DNA from: Gracilariopsis chorda | Taxonomy: Eukaryota; Rhodophyta; Florideophyceae; Gracilariales; Gracilariaceae | Assembly: GCA_003194525.1 (NCBI GenBank) | Contig: NBIV01000022.1 | Location: 186,001-250,000, forward strand | DNA: 64,000 nucleotides | Reading direction: 5' to 3' | Shown here: piece after piece, positions 1-11,575 of the stretch | How the letters are laid out: every line of letters starts with the position of its first letter | How positions within the stretch are numbered: position 1 is the stretch's first letter | The notes under the pieces: model-generated | The model's input: only the letters and a program-made list of their open reading frames with translations | Told to the model about the DNA's origin: nothing | Databases searched by the model: none | Position numbers and translations under genes: made by a program

Positions 1-12
1 GGAACGGGTGGT

Positions 13-3000
13 TTACTGATGTGTTATAGATTGTGGGGCGTAAGGCTTTGAAGAGGTGTCACGATAGAATCGGTTGATGTAGAAACGATGGAAGCGCCAC
101 TGAAGACGAGGAGTGAATGGCGGCGCGGGGTAGTTTTCTCGAATGACGTGGACTGCACCTAGAATGGAGGTGGAGGGAATGAGGCCGAACCAAGGAGATA
201 CGTTGTCGTCGGTGGAAGGTTTGGAGATGGGAACTGGATCAGTGGTGTGGTCCCGCTGGTCATCGGTGGACCACTGAGGGCAGACGCAGTTGAGGATGAT
301 ATCGACAATGTCGCGAGGTGGTACGAGTTCAAGGAATTGTACGAAAGCGAATTCCTTTGTAATGGGGGTGGAAGAGCATGAAGAGGGGGAAGGTAGTTTG
401 AAGCAAACTAGGGCGATGAGCTTGGAGACCCATACAGTGGGTGTGGATGGAGAGGAGAAGTTGGTTCCTGCAACAAGGATATGGGAGAACTTTGGTGATC
501 TGGGAGGTCCGAATGATGGAACGGCGAAGATGCACTGGAGGAGAGGGACGGAGGGTTTTTGCAGGACGATTTTGTTTCGTTCTTGGTTGTAATTGTGTAG
601 TGTTGGGATGTAACCACCGACGACGTATGCGGATTTGACGAAGGTGAGACGAGTTGGACGGAGGTTGTTGGGTGAGGTATTTAGCTTGAGATATTCGATG
701 GAAAGGGAGACGAAGGAATGAAGTGTGGTGTGACCTAGTTGTGAGATGATTGAGAGCGTGTCTGAGGAGAAGAGTTCTTGAAGAAATTTTGGACTTGCGT
801 TGGGGGTGGATGCAAGGTACTTTGCGGCTGTGAAGATGTCGTAGAAGGAAAGATGTTTTCCGTCACGTACGAAGGAGGGTTTGCGTGGTTGCGGTTGAGT
901 TTGAGGTCGAGCATGGGAGGATAAGGAAGGGTCTGCGGAAAGTGGATTCCAGTCCTTGAAGAGATTGGAGCGGTCTATAGCACGGATGTTTTCTGTATGG
1001 GCGGTGGCTCTTAGCTTGGAAGTTTTGGAGTAATGTGATTTGAAGAGGACGTGGGCGTGCTCGAAGATGCCTGTGTTGTTGAAGTGGAGACCCCCTTATC
1101 GGCGTATGTCTTCGACGATGTGGTCGAGGAGATGGAACTTGAGGGTTCCCAGGTGGGAGGAGTGGTAGGGTCCGAGAATGGATGCGGCTGTGACTTTGAA
1201 GGATCTGATGTGTTTTTCGAGAGATATGAGGGAGGTGTCTGTTCATTCGGGGGAGGAGTTGTATTGCATAGCGGAGAGAAGGAGGTCTGTGTACTTGGTG
1301 AAGACAGAAGTGATGGGGGAGGAGTCAGTTTCTTTGCAGCATCTGTCGAAGAAGGCGCCGATGAAGGGGAAGACCATGTCAAGGGTGCGGTAATCCTTTG
1401 CTTCCAGCATTCCTCGTAAGCCTTTTGTGGTGAAGAAGCCGTTGAGGGCTTGGGAGTTGTCGGTTGTGGAGAAGTCGATGTGGAGGCCGGGTGCGGGGGA
1501 GTCGTCTTCGATGGCGGTGAGGATGGAGTTGGAGTGTTTGAGGATGGAGGTGCGGATGGAATGGAAGGAACGTTTCGTGTTGTTGGGGCCGACTGTGGTG
1601 AAGAGTGATTCGGAGTGGAGTCGTTCGATGGCGGTGGCTTTGATGAGCTTTGAGACGCCGAGGTGGAAGTTGTGAAGGGGTTCGAAGGCGAAGATGTTGT
1701 AAGAGGAGAGAAGGGGAGTGATGTTGAAAATGGCGTAAGATTCGAAGAGAAAGGGATATTTGCGAGGGAGAGGGACTGCAGGGCTCTGGTTGCCTGTACC
1801 TTTTTGGTGCGAGCAACTTTTGGCTTGCAGGCGAACTGGGCTTCATCGGACTGGCGAAGGAGAGCGGCGTTTTCTCTGCTTTTGTGTCGAGTCTGGGATT
1901 GTGTGCGGAAGTGGATGGGGTTTGTGTTGAGGGAGAGGTGTTCGCGGGGGACGGTACATCTGGGGCAGGGGTGCTGTGGTCGTGTTCCGTGCGAGATGGC
2001 GAGGATTTCCTTTGCCTCTGGGATGTCTGCACAGTAGCTGGATAGGATGGGGAGGCAGTGGTGGAGTACACCGTGGGCGTCACGGAATGAGAAACCGAGG
2101 AGGGCGGAAGAGAGGAGTGGGTTGAGGATTGCAGAGATGGTGCGCTAAATGAGGTCCATTCTTATTTCGCGGGGGATGTTGGAGGACGAATGTGGAATGA
2201 AGTCTGCGTGGTCGGGGGAGTAATAGGGAGAGAAGGAGGTTGGGAGGTATCCGAGGAGGGTGAGGTTTTCGGAGATACACTTTCGGCGGAATGCGTCTGA
2301 GAAGTTGAGAAGGGTGATTTGAAGGGGATATGAGTTGATGGAGGAGCTCTTGAGTGAGGTGGCGGACTTATCGGAGTATAACTGAACGAGACCTACGAAA
2401 GATTCCATACCAGTTTTTCGGGGGTGTGCCAGACGATATCATTGATGTGGCACTGCATGATGGCTTGTTTGAAGGCAGGAACGACTTTGTTTCCAAAAGC
2501 TGTGGCCATAGGATGGGTGAAGGCGGGGGTGGAAGAAGAGGAAGGGGAAGATTGGGAGACGGGTTGGAAGAAGGTGTTGTTGAAGTGTGCGAGAGCGAGT
2601 TGTTGCTTCAGGACGTCTATGGCGCCTTTTTGGAAGAGAGTTGCGGAGAAGGAGTTGTGCTCGTCGGTGAGTGTGAGAGGGAGGAAGCCGGTGGAGCTGA
2701 TGCATTCCTTGAGGAGGTGTTCTTGGAGTGCGAGGCACTGCTTTGCGGAGGAGATGGATTTCTAGAAGTATGACTTGGAGAAGTCTGGGTGGTTGAGAAG
2801 GGAGATGAGTTCGTTGGCTTCGCGTGTGTTGAAGGAGGAAGCGATGGAGGAGATGCAGAGGACGACTTGCTCGAGATGGGGGTTGTTGAGGAGAGGGGAG
2901 GGGGATTGGGACGAAGTATGGGGAGGTGGGTTTGAGGAGGAGACTGAACAGAGGGCGTGACTTGCAAATTTGGTGTGCGTTTTGTGTTTGGAGGGAAACG

Positions 3001-3232
3001 GAGGCCTGTTGGATGTGATAGGGTTCACCTGCGGCGAGGGGGACGTTGTCGGAGGGGCGGTGTGAGGAAGTGAGAGAAGGAATGGTGGAGAGGTTTGGAA
3101 CGGATTTTCGTCGCGTGGTCCTTGGAGGGAACTAGACGGGAGCGTTGGCGGAGGAGGAAGGGCATTTGTCGGGGGTGAGTCGATGAGGGCACCTGTGTTG
3201 GTGACTCCGGAGAGAGAACGTGGTGCGGCCAT
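13..3232 (-). pseudogene. Plavaka/KDZ-like DNA transposase, decayed
   Basis: Read on the minus strand, the conceptual protein starts at the ATG at 3232 with a Pro/Ser-rich leader and ends at a TAA at 13-15. Transposase-like blocks appear in order: LVQLYSDKSATSLKSSS and LTLLGYLPTSF (about 2390-2240), a Cys pair CPRCTVPREHLS (about 1960), PLHNFHLGVSKLIK (about 1680), GFFTTKGLRGMLEAKDYRTL then FPFIGAFFD (1440-1350), and LGTLKFHLLDHIVEDI followed by GIFEHAHVLFKSHY (1160-1030). These blocks resemble Plavaka/KDZ-type transposases; that assignment is from memory of the family. Breaks seen: in-frame stops at 2762, 2145, 1243 and 1096, and frame changes near 2405 and 1775. From 1095 to 13 the frame is open. 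Terminal inverted repeats were not found; the left end lies at or beyond the window edge. Confidence 0.6.
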
Positions 3233-3769
3233 AGAAAGTGCAACAGGGATGGCAACAGGGTATCATGGCGGGGGAAGGAGAACGGAGAACGGAGAACGGA
3301 GAACGGGATGCTTGGAAACAGAGAAGGGAGGGTGGTGGCGGAGTGGGATATCGGGGAGCGTAATATTATGGTGCACGTAGATGAGGTGGTGCAAGTGATG
3401 CAGAGCGTCTTTTCGTAGGGTGTGGGGTAGAGCATGCGATGCAGGGAGCAGGTCGGGCAACGGGTGATAGAAAGCCAAAGCTATTTGGTTATGTAAACGC
3501 TATGTATCTGTTATATCTATTCTATCTATTCTATTTTGCTATTTGAAGGGGCACTCGCTCAGGACCACTAAGATTTGGATTCCACGTGCACCTGAGAGGG
3601 TAGGTAGTAGTGGAGTCTGGCGCTAGTTTTACCTCCAAAGAAACTGGGAAATGTCTAGTATACTGCTAGTCTTTTGTCCCAAGCAAACTAGCTCTGTGCT
3701 ATGTATGGAACTATTCTGAGAAATTTGATTCATTCAGAATTGGGTTTGAAAAGTCGTTATTTGTTCATT
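3233..3769. other. No gene seen; junction between two transposons
   Basis: This is the 5' flank of the transposase pseudogene, then AT-richer sequence with a short TCTATTCTATCTATTC run near 3517-3534. I see no reading frame with family resemblance. The copia integrase fades out near 3770. Confidence 0.5.
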
Positions 3770-5309
3770 TCAATTCTTTGCCTTTTGAATGCCAAACTAG
3801 CATAACGAGAACACCGACGATGTGTCACGTTTTGTTTGCTGTACATGTCTTGCATGGTTGAGGAAGTATATTCTTTCGCATTGTAGCTGCAAAAGTCAGT
3901 GATCGGGTGTTGCATGCGTTGCCTTATGTGATGTAAAGTTGGTCTATGTGCTGCGGTATGTGTTTGCGGTTTTTGGCGAAATGAGCTATGGCGAAGTGAC
4001 TTGCTGCACAGATGATTAGAAGCATGTAATTACTGCCATGTTTCGACGTTGGCTTTATCAGCCCGCATGTATCGGAACTGACATAAGCTCCGGGATGGTA
4101 GTTATGTGTGGTAGACGGATGAGGTGCGGGGTGCATTTCGGCAGTGCTACACGCGGTGAAAGTGATGAATCTGTCAAATGGGAGGGACTTTGGCATGGTG
4201 GGTATATGTCTTTGCTTGGCTGTGATGGCAAGTGTTGCTGGGTGTGCGTGATTGAGGGTGGTGTGCCGGTTTTGAGTCTGTATGTATTTCCATGAGTTTT
4301 TGCGAGTGTGTACTGGGTTGTGAAGGGTGGATAATGGTTGTGAGTGTGAGGTGTGATGCTGATTTGCTCTGGTAATTGGGAGTGTGTGCTCTGGCGGGGA
4401 AGGTGAATTGGGTTTGTGCTTGTGTTGGGGAGTCGGTGTACTTGGTTGTACTTTTCTGGTACCCTGTGTGGGTGCTGGGAGTGATGCAATTCGGGTAGTG
4501 AGTTGATAATGTTGGCCTGTCCATGGTGCGGTGTCTACGGGTTTCGGTGGCTTAAGATTTGTGTTGAATATATATTCTTCATTTTCCTTGAAGCTGACTA
4601 ATCCGTACCTTGAGTCTAGGTCATGTACTGAACGCAGATTGTGCCTGATTTTGCGCTTGGCAAGGGCGTATGTTTTCAGTGTGGTGTCACACCTGTTGCG
4701 GTGGATTTCCAGTATTCCATGGTGGGAGCATTTGATCTGTTGGTCGTTCACGGTTGTGCTGAGTAGAGGTCTCCTGAGCAATTGCATGTCCGGGTTGGCG
4801 TATGTGACATGTGTTCTGTTGGATCCGCTGTCGAGTGGGAACGTACCGGTGGTGTCCGTGCCTGCCTCTGACCTTACTTTTGCTTCTGGTGGGGGTGCTT
4901 GGAGCGGTGAGATGAAGGTGGGCGGTTGGGGGTGTGAGTTGGCATATTGAGGCGGAAGTTGGGGATAGTTCTATGGCGTGGATGCGTAATTGGCATGAGT
5001 GCGATACTTGGGATAGCGGGGGTCTTGGCATTCTGCATCTGTGTAGTGAGGGGGTATGCCGAGGGAGATGTGGAATGGAAATGGACATGGCTTGTCGCTG
5101 AAAGGAGGTCGGCTTCCTGGTGGATAATAAGAGCGGTGTTCGAATTGACGGTATGGGCGGGGACAGCCGCAGTCCCCAGTAAACCTCGGTGGCGGGGTTG
5201 TACTAGATGAGAGGATTGTGACCGTCTGTGAGAATGTGTAGAGACCTTTAAACGTGTATGCGAAATCCTTAATGTATTTTAGTTTTTGTGCGAGAAACTG
5301 GAATACTAT
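3770..5309 (-). pseudogene. Ty1/copia gag end, protease and integrase remnant
   Basis: This is the downstream half of a copia polyprotein on the minus strand. From high to low coordinate there is gag C-terminal sequence directly against the Harbinger element, a Cys/His-containing stretch (about 5170-5020), a retropepsin active site FPLDSGSN (DSG at 4824-4832), the gag-pre-integrase zone with a late Cys/His motif, and the integrase core start PGAYVSSDTCGLI (about 4100). The second catalytic region appears after a frame change near 3920 as CSYNAKEYTSSTMQDM, where the usual SDNAKEY Asp is lost. There is an in-frame TAG at 4971-4973. Reverse transcriptase and RNase H are absent, so the copy is 3' truncated. 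It continues across the nested Harbinger element into 8690-9420. Confidence 0.75.
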
Positions 5310-5329
5310 AGGGTTGGCCGCAAAGTATG
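5310..5329 (+). repeat. Left terminal inverted repeat of Harbinger element
   Basis: The sequence AGGGTTGGCCGCAAAGTATG pairs with 8670-8689 at 17 of 20 positions. Confidence 0.7.
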
Positions 5330-5726
5330 AAAACTCGTAGAAAACTCGTTGTTCGTGTCACAAATTTGCGAACTCAGAAACAATCCACAGCGTGTTTTCA
5401 AGAACTACCATTCACACCTATATACGTCAGAATGAAAGTATACGACGTGTTTTGCTTTCTTTCTACTCGCAACCTTGCTGTCGCTCGTTGCCATCCTGCA
5501 TGCGTGGAAGCATCTCACTGCACCTCTCCACTGCATCTCACCGATGGTCCTGGCCACCTCATCCCTTCTCCACACAAAGCCAAATCACCACCGTACCGCT
5601 TTAGCTCGCCGCTGCATCTCGCGAACTCACATCTCCTCACCGTCCCGCCTTCCCTCGTTGCTGCATCCAGCCAACTCACCACCCTGCAGCTCTTCGCAGA
5701 AACAAACTGCCCCTTGCTTTCACCCC

Positions 5727-6100
5727 GCCGCTGCATACATCCAACGCTCCGCGCCGCTGCTCGTGGCAAAATCAACACGCTACTTTTTTCAGTTCACGGT
5801 TGCATCTGGACACCTGGTCGACCCTTTCCGCTGCGCATCTCCTATATAGGTTGTCACTGTACCTGCCACATTTACCTCTCTGCTCAGCCCCGATCCTCAA
5901 TCGTGCACCACCGCGCTGCTCAGGGCACAAGCAACCCGCTGCACGCTTTACCTCGCCGCTGCATCCAGCCAACGCTCCTCGCCGCTGCTCGTGGAAACAT
6001 CAACACTCCGCGGGCTTCAGTTCAACGTTGCATCTGGACAGCTGGTCGTCCATTGCACCTGGCACATTTACCACTCTAATTCACCCCAGCCCTCAATCTT
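5727..6100. repeat. Imperfect direct repeat, 227-bp period
   Basis: Two copies begin CGCCGCTGCAT at 5727 and 5954. Both run through CCAACGCTC, GCCGCTGCTCGTGG, ATCAACAC, TTGCATCTGGACA and CCTCAATC. They fill the stretch between the left terminus and the transposase start, so they probably form its leader or promoter. A long plus-strand reading frame across them is low-complexity and is not treated as a gene. Confidence 0.6.
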
Positions 6101-6272
6101 GCTACAACAACCTCACTAGCACATAACTACACCACATCAGCTCCATCAATTTGCATTTGATGCCTGTGCCTCAAACGTCCTCAAGGACCCCTCTGTACAC
6201 GTACTCTATCCTGCCCTTCATCTCGAAGCCCCACCAGAGCTGTGAACTGAATCAAAACACCACCACCGCAAC

Positions 6273-7418
6273 ATGGACATAGAGGAGGAGGAGGAATATG
6301 TTTCATGGCCTACGTCTGTTGCTGGGCACGCATTGTTACTATACCAAGGTTGTGTGTCTACAGTACAAGCTTGTGCAGTTGTATTGTCTGAGCTAGATGA
6401 CAACAACTATGACGGCGATTTTTCAGTTAATCCCCTCATTCCAAAGATATCGAGACTTAATAATCTCATTCAAGGACACCTGTCGCTGTTTAAGACTACT
6501 GCAGGGCTCTATCCCGCAGAGTTTGAAGCCTTGTGTGCAGTTGTTTGCCCGATAATTATTCAACGGGCAAGACATACCAACAATGTGCGTGGTCTGGCTG
6601 GTAGACCCTCAAAACTAATGCCAAGTGAACGCCTTTTATCTTGCATTATGTATCTGCGAGGAAGAAATGGCGTGAGAGAGGAAGACTCGTATTAGAACTA
6701 TAGTCGTACATCATTGAGGGATGATGCAATGTTCGTTTGTGGCATATTTAACGAATCTATGGCATCCGAGATCAGTTGGCCAACCGCTGCTGAAAGACAG
6801 CAGCAACGAAGCAGGATACCCCCCTTTCCGGGATGTGTTGGATTTGTAGACGGGACACTTTGTCGCATACGGCGACCAAATGATCGACACCACAGGGCTT
6901 ATTTTAATGGTAGGAAGAAGATGTACTATTTCAATAGTGCTGTATTGATAGATCATGACGGTATTTTTATTTATATAGCGCCCGGATATGCTGGTTCTTG
7001 TCATGATGTGACTGTACTCAGGGACACGGGGTTAAGTCGAAATTGGCAAGAGCATTTCGCAGTAGAACATGACTCCCCACATCCTGTAGAGTATTTGCTT
7101 GGTGATCCGGGGTACCTTGGCCTGGATCACTTCATCTTACGGAGCATTGATGCCAGGGAGCTGGCAAATGTAGACAAAGACCCAGTACTACGAGCCTTTA
7201 ACAAACTTCATGCGGGATATCGCGTGACAGTGGAGTGGGGAATCGGTGGTCTCAAACAACTCTTTACGCGCTTTTTGGATACATGCCCTAATAGAAGAAG
7301 TGTCTTCTCCCATATTTTTACCAGTGCTGCAGTCCTGACCAACTTTCTACACAGAAGAAGAAGAGACTTTTCAATTAACGTTCAGGACAGTGACAGAAAC
7401 GGTGAGTGGGGCGCTTAA
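6273..7418 (+). pseudogene. PIF/Harbinger DDE transposase, one in-frame stop
   Basis: This is a nuclease-type transposase of the DDE_Tnp_4 (HARBI1-like) kind. Counting from the ATG at 6273 (good context, CAACATGG), the catalytic triad is visible: Asp193 in GFVDGTLC, Asp278 in LLGDPGYLG and Glu321 in VEWGIGGLK, with the family hallmark GSCHDVTVLRD between the first two. The N-terminal half holds the helical region (AAERQQQRSRIP just before the core). One TAG at 6693-6695 interrupts the frame (EEDSY, stop, NYSRTSLRDDAMFV), and the frame continues unchanged to the TAA at 7416-7418. If the stop is a real base, this copy can act only by readthrough or reinitiation. The length of about 381 codons suits the family. 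Confidence 0.85.
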
Positions 7419-8640
7419 AGTTCCGCTATGACCTTCACACGCTCTGTGAATACAACCTCAGAGATGATACCCTGTTCACGAAGTAAAATCAATCGCTTGA
7501 TCTGTCTATCTATCTCCTGGCTCTGCAGATATTTCAATTGCTCTTCCCGTAGCGTTTGCCTGCTAACAACGTCGTTGTCTTGCACCTTTGTTTGCTTTTC
7601 TACTGCTCGGCACAAATTGTCTGACTTCTCTTCAACCACTGTAACCAAAGATGAGATCGCAGTCACCGTGTCCTTCAAGAGCTTCTTTTTAGACGGGTTT
7701 GCTAGAGAAATATTTTCTTCCACCTGCGTTTTTCCTCGGGCACATGGTCTATCACAGACTCCGAACCCGCATCGTCCGACTTCCTAGTGCTTTGAGAGAT
7801 CAGAGACTCGCGAAAATCCCCCATTTTCTTCTTGTTGTAAGTATCCGAATTCTTCAACTTTTGCATAAGGTCATCATTTTGCAAAGCACATAGCTGCCCC
7901 GGCCCATCAGATACTCCGGTTTGTACGTCATCTAGAGCACTCCGCAGAGCGTTTTACAGTGTACGTTCCTGTGGCACATCTTTGTCGAATTGAACTCCTG
8001 CAATCTCACATTTCTCTTTACCGTCACCCAAGTAGTTCTTATATACCAGCCTCCACACAGCGGCTGGGACCCGTTGTTGAACCGCTTGCTTTCTCTTTCT
8101 GCAATATGCAGTAAAGTGCTTTCCGTAGCTACTTTTCATGCACACAAGGGCATCAGCACCGACTACATTACGGCGTTTGTGTATTTTGCGGCTGCTTCAC
8201 GGAAGCGAAGAACGCTCTTGTGCTTCCGCTCAATTCTCAGACTGCACCACACGTGCACCAGACGCCATCAGTGAATTAACGCAGCTTGTCTCTCCAGGTT
8301 GTGATACAGGTGCCGGAATTACCGTTTGTATGGGAGATTGCAACTGCTCTGGTGCGCTAGTCACCCCAACCCCTTCATCCCCTTCCGAAATAGAAAAATA
8401 TTGCGGCTCTCTGCCCGTAGACTGTGCTTCTAAGCTGTTTCAGCGGCGCGGGTGGAAGTGCTTTGAAAGCTGGGTTGGCGACGGGAAGCAAGTACACATG
8501 TTTCCGTACGGAGTCACAGTCGAGACACGCCGTCATTGTGCAGAACGACAGCGTGTCTCTGACTGTGAAGCATGTTGCAGTCAGTATGGGCGGAAACTTG
8601 CAGCCGACCAGAGAAAAATGTTTTAATTTGCGGCCAACAC
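7415..8640 (-). pseudogene. Second Harbinger reading frame, DNA-binding/coiled-coil-like, decayed
   Basis: This frame is convergent with the transposase and almost touches it. Pieces on the minus strand read SSYGKHFTAYCRKRKQAV.. (to 7957), then after a TAA at 7954-7956 NALRSALDDVQTG.., then after a frame change a charged helical tail that ends LLREQGIISEVVFTERV (to 7415). That tail resembles the C-termini of Myb/SANT or trihelix-like partners encoded by Harbinger elements. The N-terminal part (8375-8640) is too degraded to show a clear Myb fold. Function is inferred from position and tail only. Confidence 0.45.
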
Positions 8641-8669
8641 ATTGACGCAAAGTAGATATACAAAACTAA

Positions 8670-8689
8670 CAAACTTTCCGGCCAACCTT
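8670..8689 (-). repeat. Right terminal inverted repeat of Harbinger element
   Basis: The reverse complement reads AAGGTTGGCCGGAAAGTTTG. A second, inner copy of the same motif (reverse complement GTGTTGGCCGCAAATTAAAA) lies at 8621-8640, so the true end was chosen by the TAT duplication and the restored gag frame. Confidence 0.7.
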
Positions 8690-9420
8690 TATGTTTGCGA
8701 AGGAAGGGTTGCGCTTAAGTCCTTCGATAAGAAAGTCTACCATTGTGGCCTCGTCTGCAATGTTGGGATATTTAGCTGCTGACATGCATTGACGGACGTG
8801 CTTATGTTCCTTGATATAGTTCGCGAGGTTGGTGTCTTCTTTGAAGTGGATGCTTTCGGCCCCCGTCTAGAGGAATTGATGATCCTCTTTGGTTTTGAGG
8901 TTGATATGTGAGGTGATTATGGTACTCAATTTGTGTTGGGTTGGTTCGTTATCTGGGACGAATATTTTGCCTAGAATGCAGGGCAGGACACTAGTCTAAG
9001 TGGCTATCATGAGCCTGGTTTCGCATTGGGTGTGGATTTAGTGCTGTACGGTTTGAGTTCCGGTGTTCTGTGGCTTCAAGTGTTTGAGCGTAATTCTTGA
9101 TGGCGAATAGCTATGGTGAGTAGTTCGCTGGGATGAGTTTGGGAAGTGAGGGATAGGTATGGGCATTGTGGACGTCCATGTTGGATGATGTATGCAGAGT
9201 AGTGTCTGCTGGGTGGTGTGTGTCGTTGGCTGTGTTGGGAGTTTGGTGGTGAATCTCGTTGGAGAGTGTGTCGAGGTCGCCGGTGTGCTCGCGTCGGAGC
9301 CGACGAGCAAGGTTGTAGGTCTTCGCCTTGGTACGGCAAGAGGGAAGGTTGGTGGGATGGGTGGTTTAGAGAGCGCTAGTAGTAGCGTGTGCCCAGAACC
9401 TGAGAGTGGAAGACTCTGGT
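8690..9420 (-). pseudogene. Ty1/copia gag, 5' half
   Basis: The minus-strand frame with the run KEDTNLANYIKEHKHVRQ, AAKYPNIADEATMVDFLIEG and LKRNPSFANI is typical of copia gag (UBN2-type) helices. In-frame stops occur upstream (near 9038 and the 8870s), so the copy is dead. The frame ends exactly at the TAT target duplication and resumes at 5306 on the other side of the Harbinger insertion. The N-terminal part beyond about 9300 is low-complexity Thr/Pro/His and not clearly coding. No LTR was identified upstream. Confidence 0.7.
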
Positions 9421-9870
9421 CGTCCTGTTGACTTCGTGATCTGGCACTGCTGCTCGTTATATGCCGCTAGCTACTGTAATTCTGATTGATAAATTCCAAT
9501 GAAACACTGTTGCAACTTTGGTTGTTTCGGTTATTGGTGCTCTACTATTGGCAATATCTTGCGTTCTTGTAAAATCCCGCAATTCACAACAAATCTATCA
9601 TACAGTGCACCAAACATGAATCAGTAGAGTAATTTGAATCGCTTTGAACATTAAAATTAGACACATTCTCCCAACATCAGAAACATCCAAAAGTCATGTA
9701 GCTCTAAAACGGCTCATATGCTCAAACAACAGATGCCACCATTGAATTTTGCGCGCATTTTTCAACTGGCTTAGAATACCTCATCGCAATTGTCCATATC
9801 CACCTCCCCGGACACCCTCGAGACATTCCCGCACAATCGATCTCAACGAGCACCCGTTTAAATAGCCGAT
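9421..9870. other. No gene seen
   Basis: Sequence between the copia gag and the pogo-like remnant. No primer-binding site or LTR end was recognised. Confidence 0.4.
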
Positions 9871-11575
9871 ATGCCCCGAAAGCAGGTCGTAGCCCCAAAG
9901 CAGCGCAGATCACCACATGAATATGGGAAAGCCCTTCTATAACTCCGTAAGTCTAACATATTATTCGAAAGTGCGCTCGAGCTCATAATCTGCCATATAA
10001 CCCCTCCAAAGCTACGCCACGAGAACAATAACCAATCCCTATCACACAGCACAGGCTCGTCTTCATCTTTTTAAAACACACGAAGAACAAATAATCAAAG
10101 ACTGTGTTCTATGTTTATACCACCGTTATCTCGCAATGGTTTCAAAGATCTAATGCAACAATATGTTCGATCGCTGCCAGTACAGCGTAGAAAAAAGCTT
10201 CCGTTTACAGACGAAAAACGATGTGATGGCTTTGATTGTACCTTTCTTAAGCGACATAAAGACCTAACACTTAAACGCCCGTCAAACGTAGAAAAACCGC
10301 GCCAAATGGCAATGTCTCCAACGAATCTGGCAAGACATTACGCCTGTCTCAGGCAGATATACAAAGCGTTCAAAATCCAATCCTGGAAGGAAGTATTCAA
10401 TATAGATGAGAGTAGGTTTTCCACGCGCACGGCCACTCGATCTCGAGCAAAAGCATTGTTTGACAACAATGGACGAAGCCACTCCTTGGAACTCAAGTGG
10501 GCATCGAACTCTCAACATGTTACTAATATGTCGGTGGTGTCCGCAGATGGAAGAGCATAGAGCACGCTTGCTATAATTTCGGGAAAGCAAGCAAACATTT
10601 GAAAGAGATGCGATGGAAACATTGAAAACCCATCGATATTCATCATAGCAACAGAAAACTGTGTATAAAGGGAAAAAGCAGGGGTTGACACAGATATATT
10701 CTTCAGTTGGGGTAAGAAGTTCGTGGAGGAGGCAGCCGCTTTACGATCGCGTTAGAGATATATTGTGCTCGCACTCGACGGATATGGAGCTCACGTCTGG
10801 TTCAAAGTCCATCAGATCTTCCAACAAAATCAGATCATAGCCGTCAAACTACCAGCGCATACCATACATTGCACTCAGCCATTAGACTACGCTGTCTTTA
10901 CGCCTGGTAAAAATGCATTTCGAAAATATCTGAACAATCCCACAATTACTGCAAAAAAACACAAATAGCGACATGTAAACTATTTTCGAGCTGCTAATGG
11001 ATGCATGTAACCAGGCAGTGACCTTATGAAACATACAATCTTAGTTCAGAGCGTGTGGATTGTGACATCAAAAGCTGAATTCTAGTAACCCTGGCGTTAT
11101 AAGTGCAACCCATGTAACGATCTAAGATAGTGTTAAAAGTCAAGCAGCTGCGTTTGAGACCTGTGAGTGCGCGTTAGAGTCGCTTAAAAAGTGGGTGTGA
11201 ATCTTTTCTGCAGCGATGGAAAAGTATTAGTCAGCGATACAGCTAACATGCAAAGCGGGTTACTTTTGACAGAAAAAGAGGTGCTTACCGGCTTAGAGGA
11301 TCGCGAGCAAAAGCGGGAGGAAGTAGACACAGAAAGACAAAAACAAGCTGCGCAAGCGGAAGCAAACAGGCTCGAAAAGGAGCGCGATGCCGCCAAGCGG
11401 CAGTGACGAGAGCTGCAAGCCGAGCGCGAAAAGCTAACACATCAGATCTGGTTGAGTCACAGGAGCGAGCGACAGCCACGCGTTGCCTCAAACTGTGCTG
11501 CTCATCGCATAGCTGCGCAGCTACGAGCAGGTTTTGCTGAAGCAGCAACTGAAAGATCCCGTTAAAATTATGTAA
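9871..11575 (+). pseudogene. pogo/Tigger-like DDE transposase, stop-riddled but single frame
   Basis: One reading frame starts at the ATG 9871 (MPRKQVVAPKQRR). A CENP-B/Tc5-type helix-turn-helix zone (TFLKRHKDLTLKRP, about 10240) is followed by the first catalytic Asp in VFNIDESRFSTR (about 10400), then MSVVSADGRA. After more stops comes the second Asp in VLALDGYGAH (10765) and the pogo signature LPAHTIHCTQPLDYAVF (about 10850) with the third acidic residue. A coiled-coil tail rich in Glu/Lys/Arg (11230-11405) closes the same frame. Stops interrupt it at 9940, 10072, 10558, about 10600, 10663, 10753, 10969 and further on, yet no frameshift was needed to follow it for about 1.5 kb. Confidence 0.75.

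Larger units (their letters stand above)
5310..8689. mobile_element. PIF/Harbinger element nested in a copia gag gene
   Basis: The element is 3,380 bp. Its imperfect 20-bp terminal inverted repeats start AGGGTTGGCCG on the left and, reverse complemented, AAGGTTGGCCG on the right (17 of 20 identical). It is flanked by TAT at 5307-5309 and TAT at 8690-8692. It carries a DDE transposase on the plus strand and a second, decayed reading frame on the minus strand, the two-gene arrangement usual for this superfamily. Removing it with one copy of TAT joins the two copia gag halves in frame (codons for ..SFANI then VFQFL..), which independently supports the boundaries. The typical family target duplication is TTA or TAA, so TAT is slightly off type. 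Confidence 0.8.

Noticed and set aside
863-2083. Long minus-strand Ser/Pro/His-rich frames
   Set aside because: They are out-of-frame shadows of the Plavaka-like transposase, whose true frame gives family-like blocks.
5327-6079. A 250-codon plus-strand gene
   Set aside because: It lies inside the Harbinger element between the left end and the transposase, is built from the 227-bp duplication and has low-complexity Cys/His/Leu text.
8621-8640. Right end of the Harbinger element
   Set aside because: It matches the left terminus core, but flanking bases show no duplication, and only the outer end at 8689 restores the copia gag frame.
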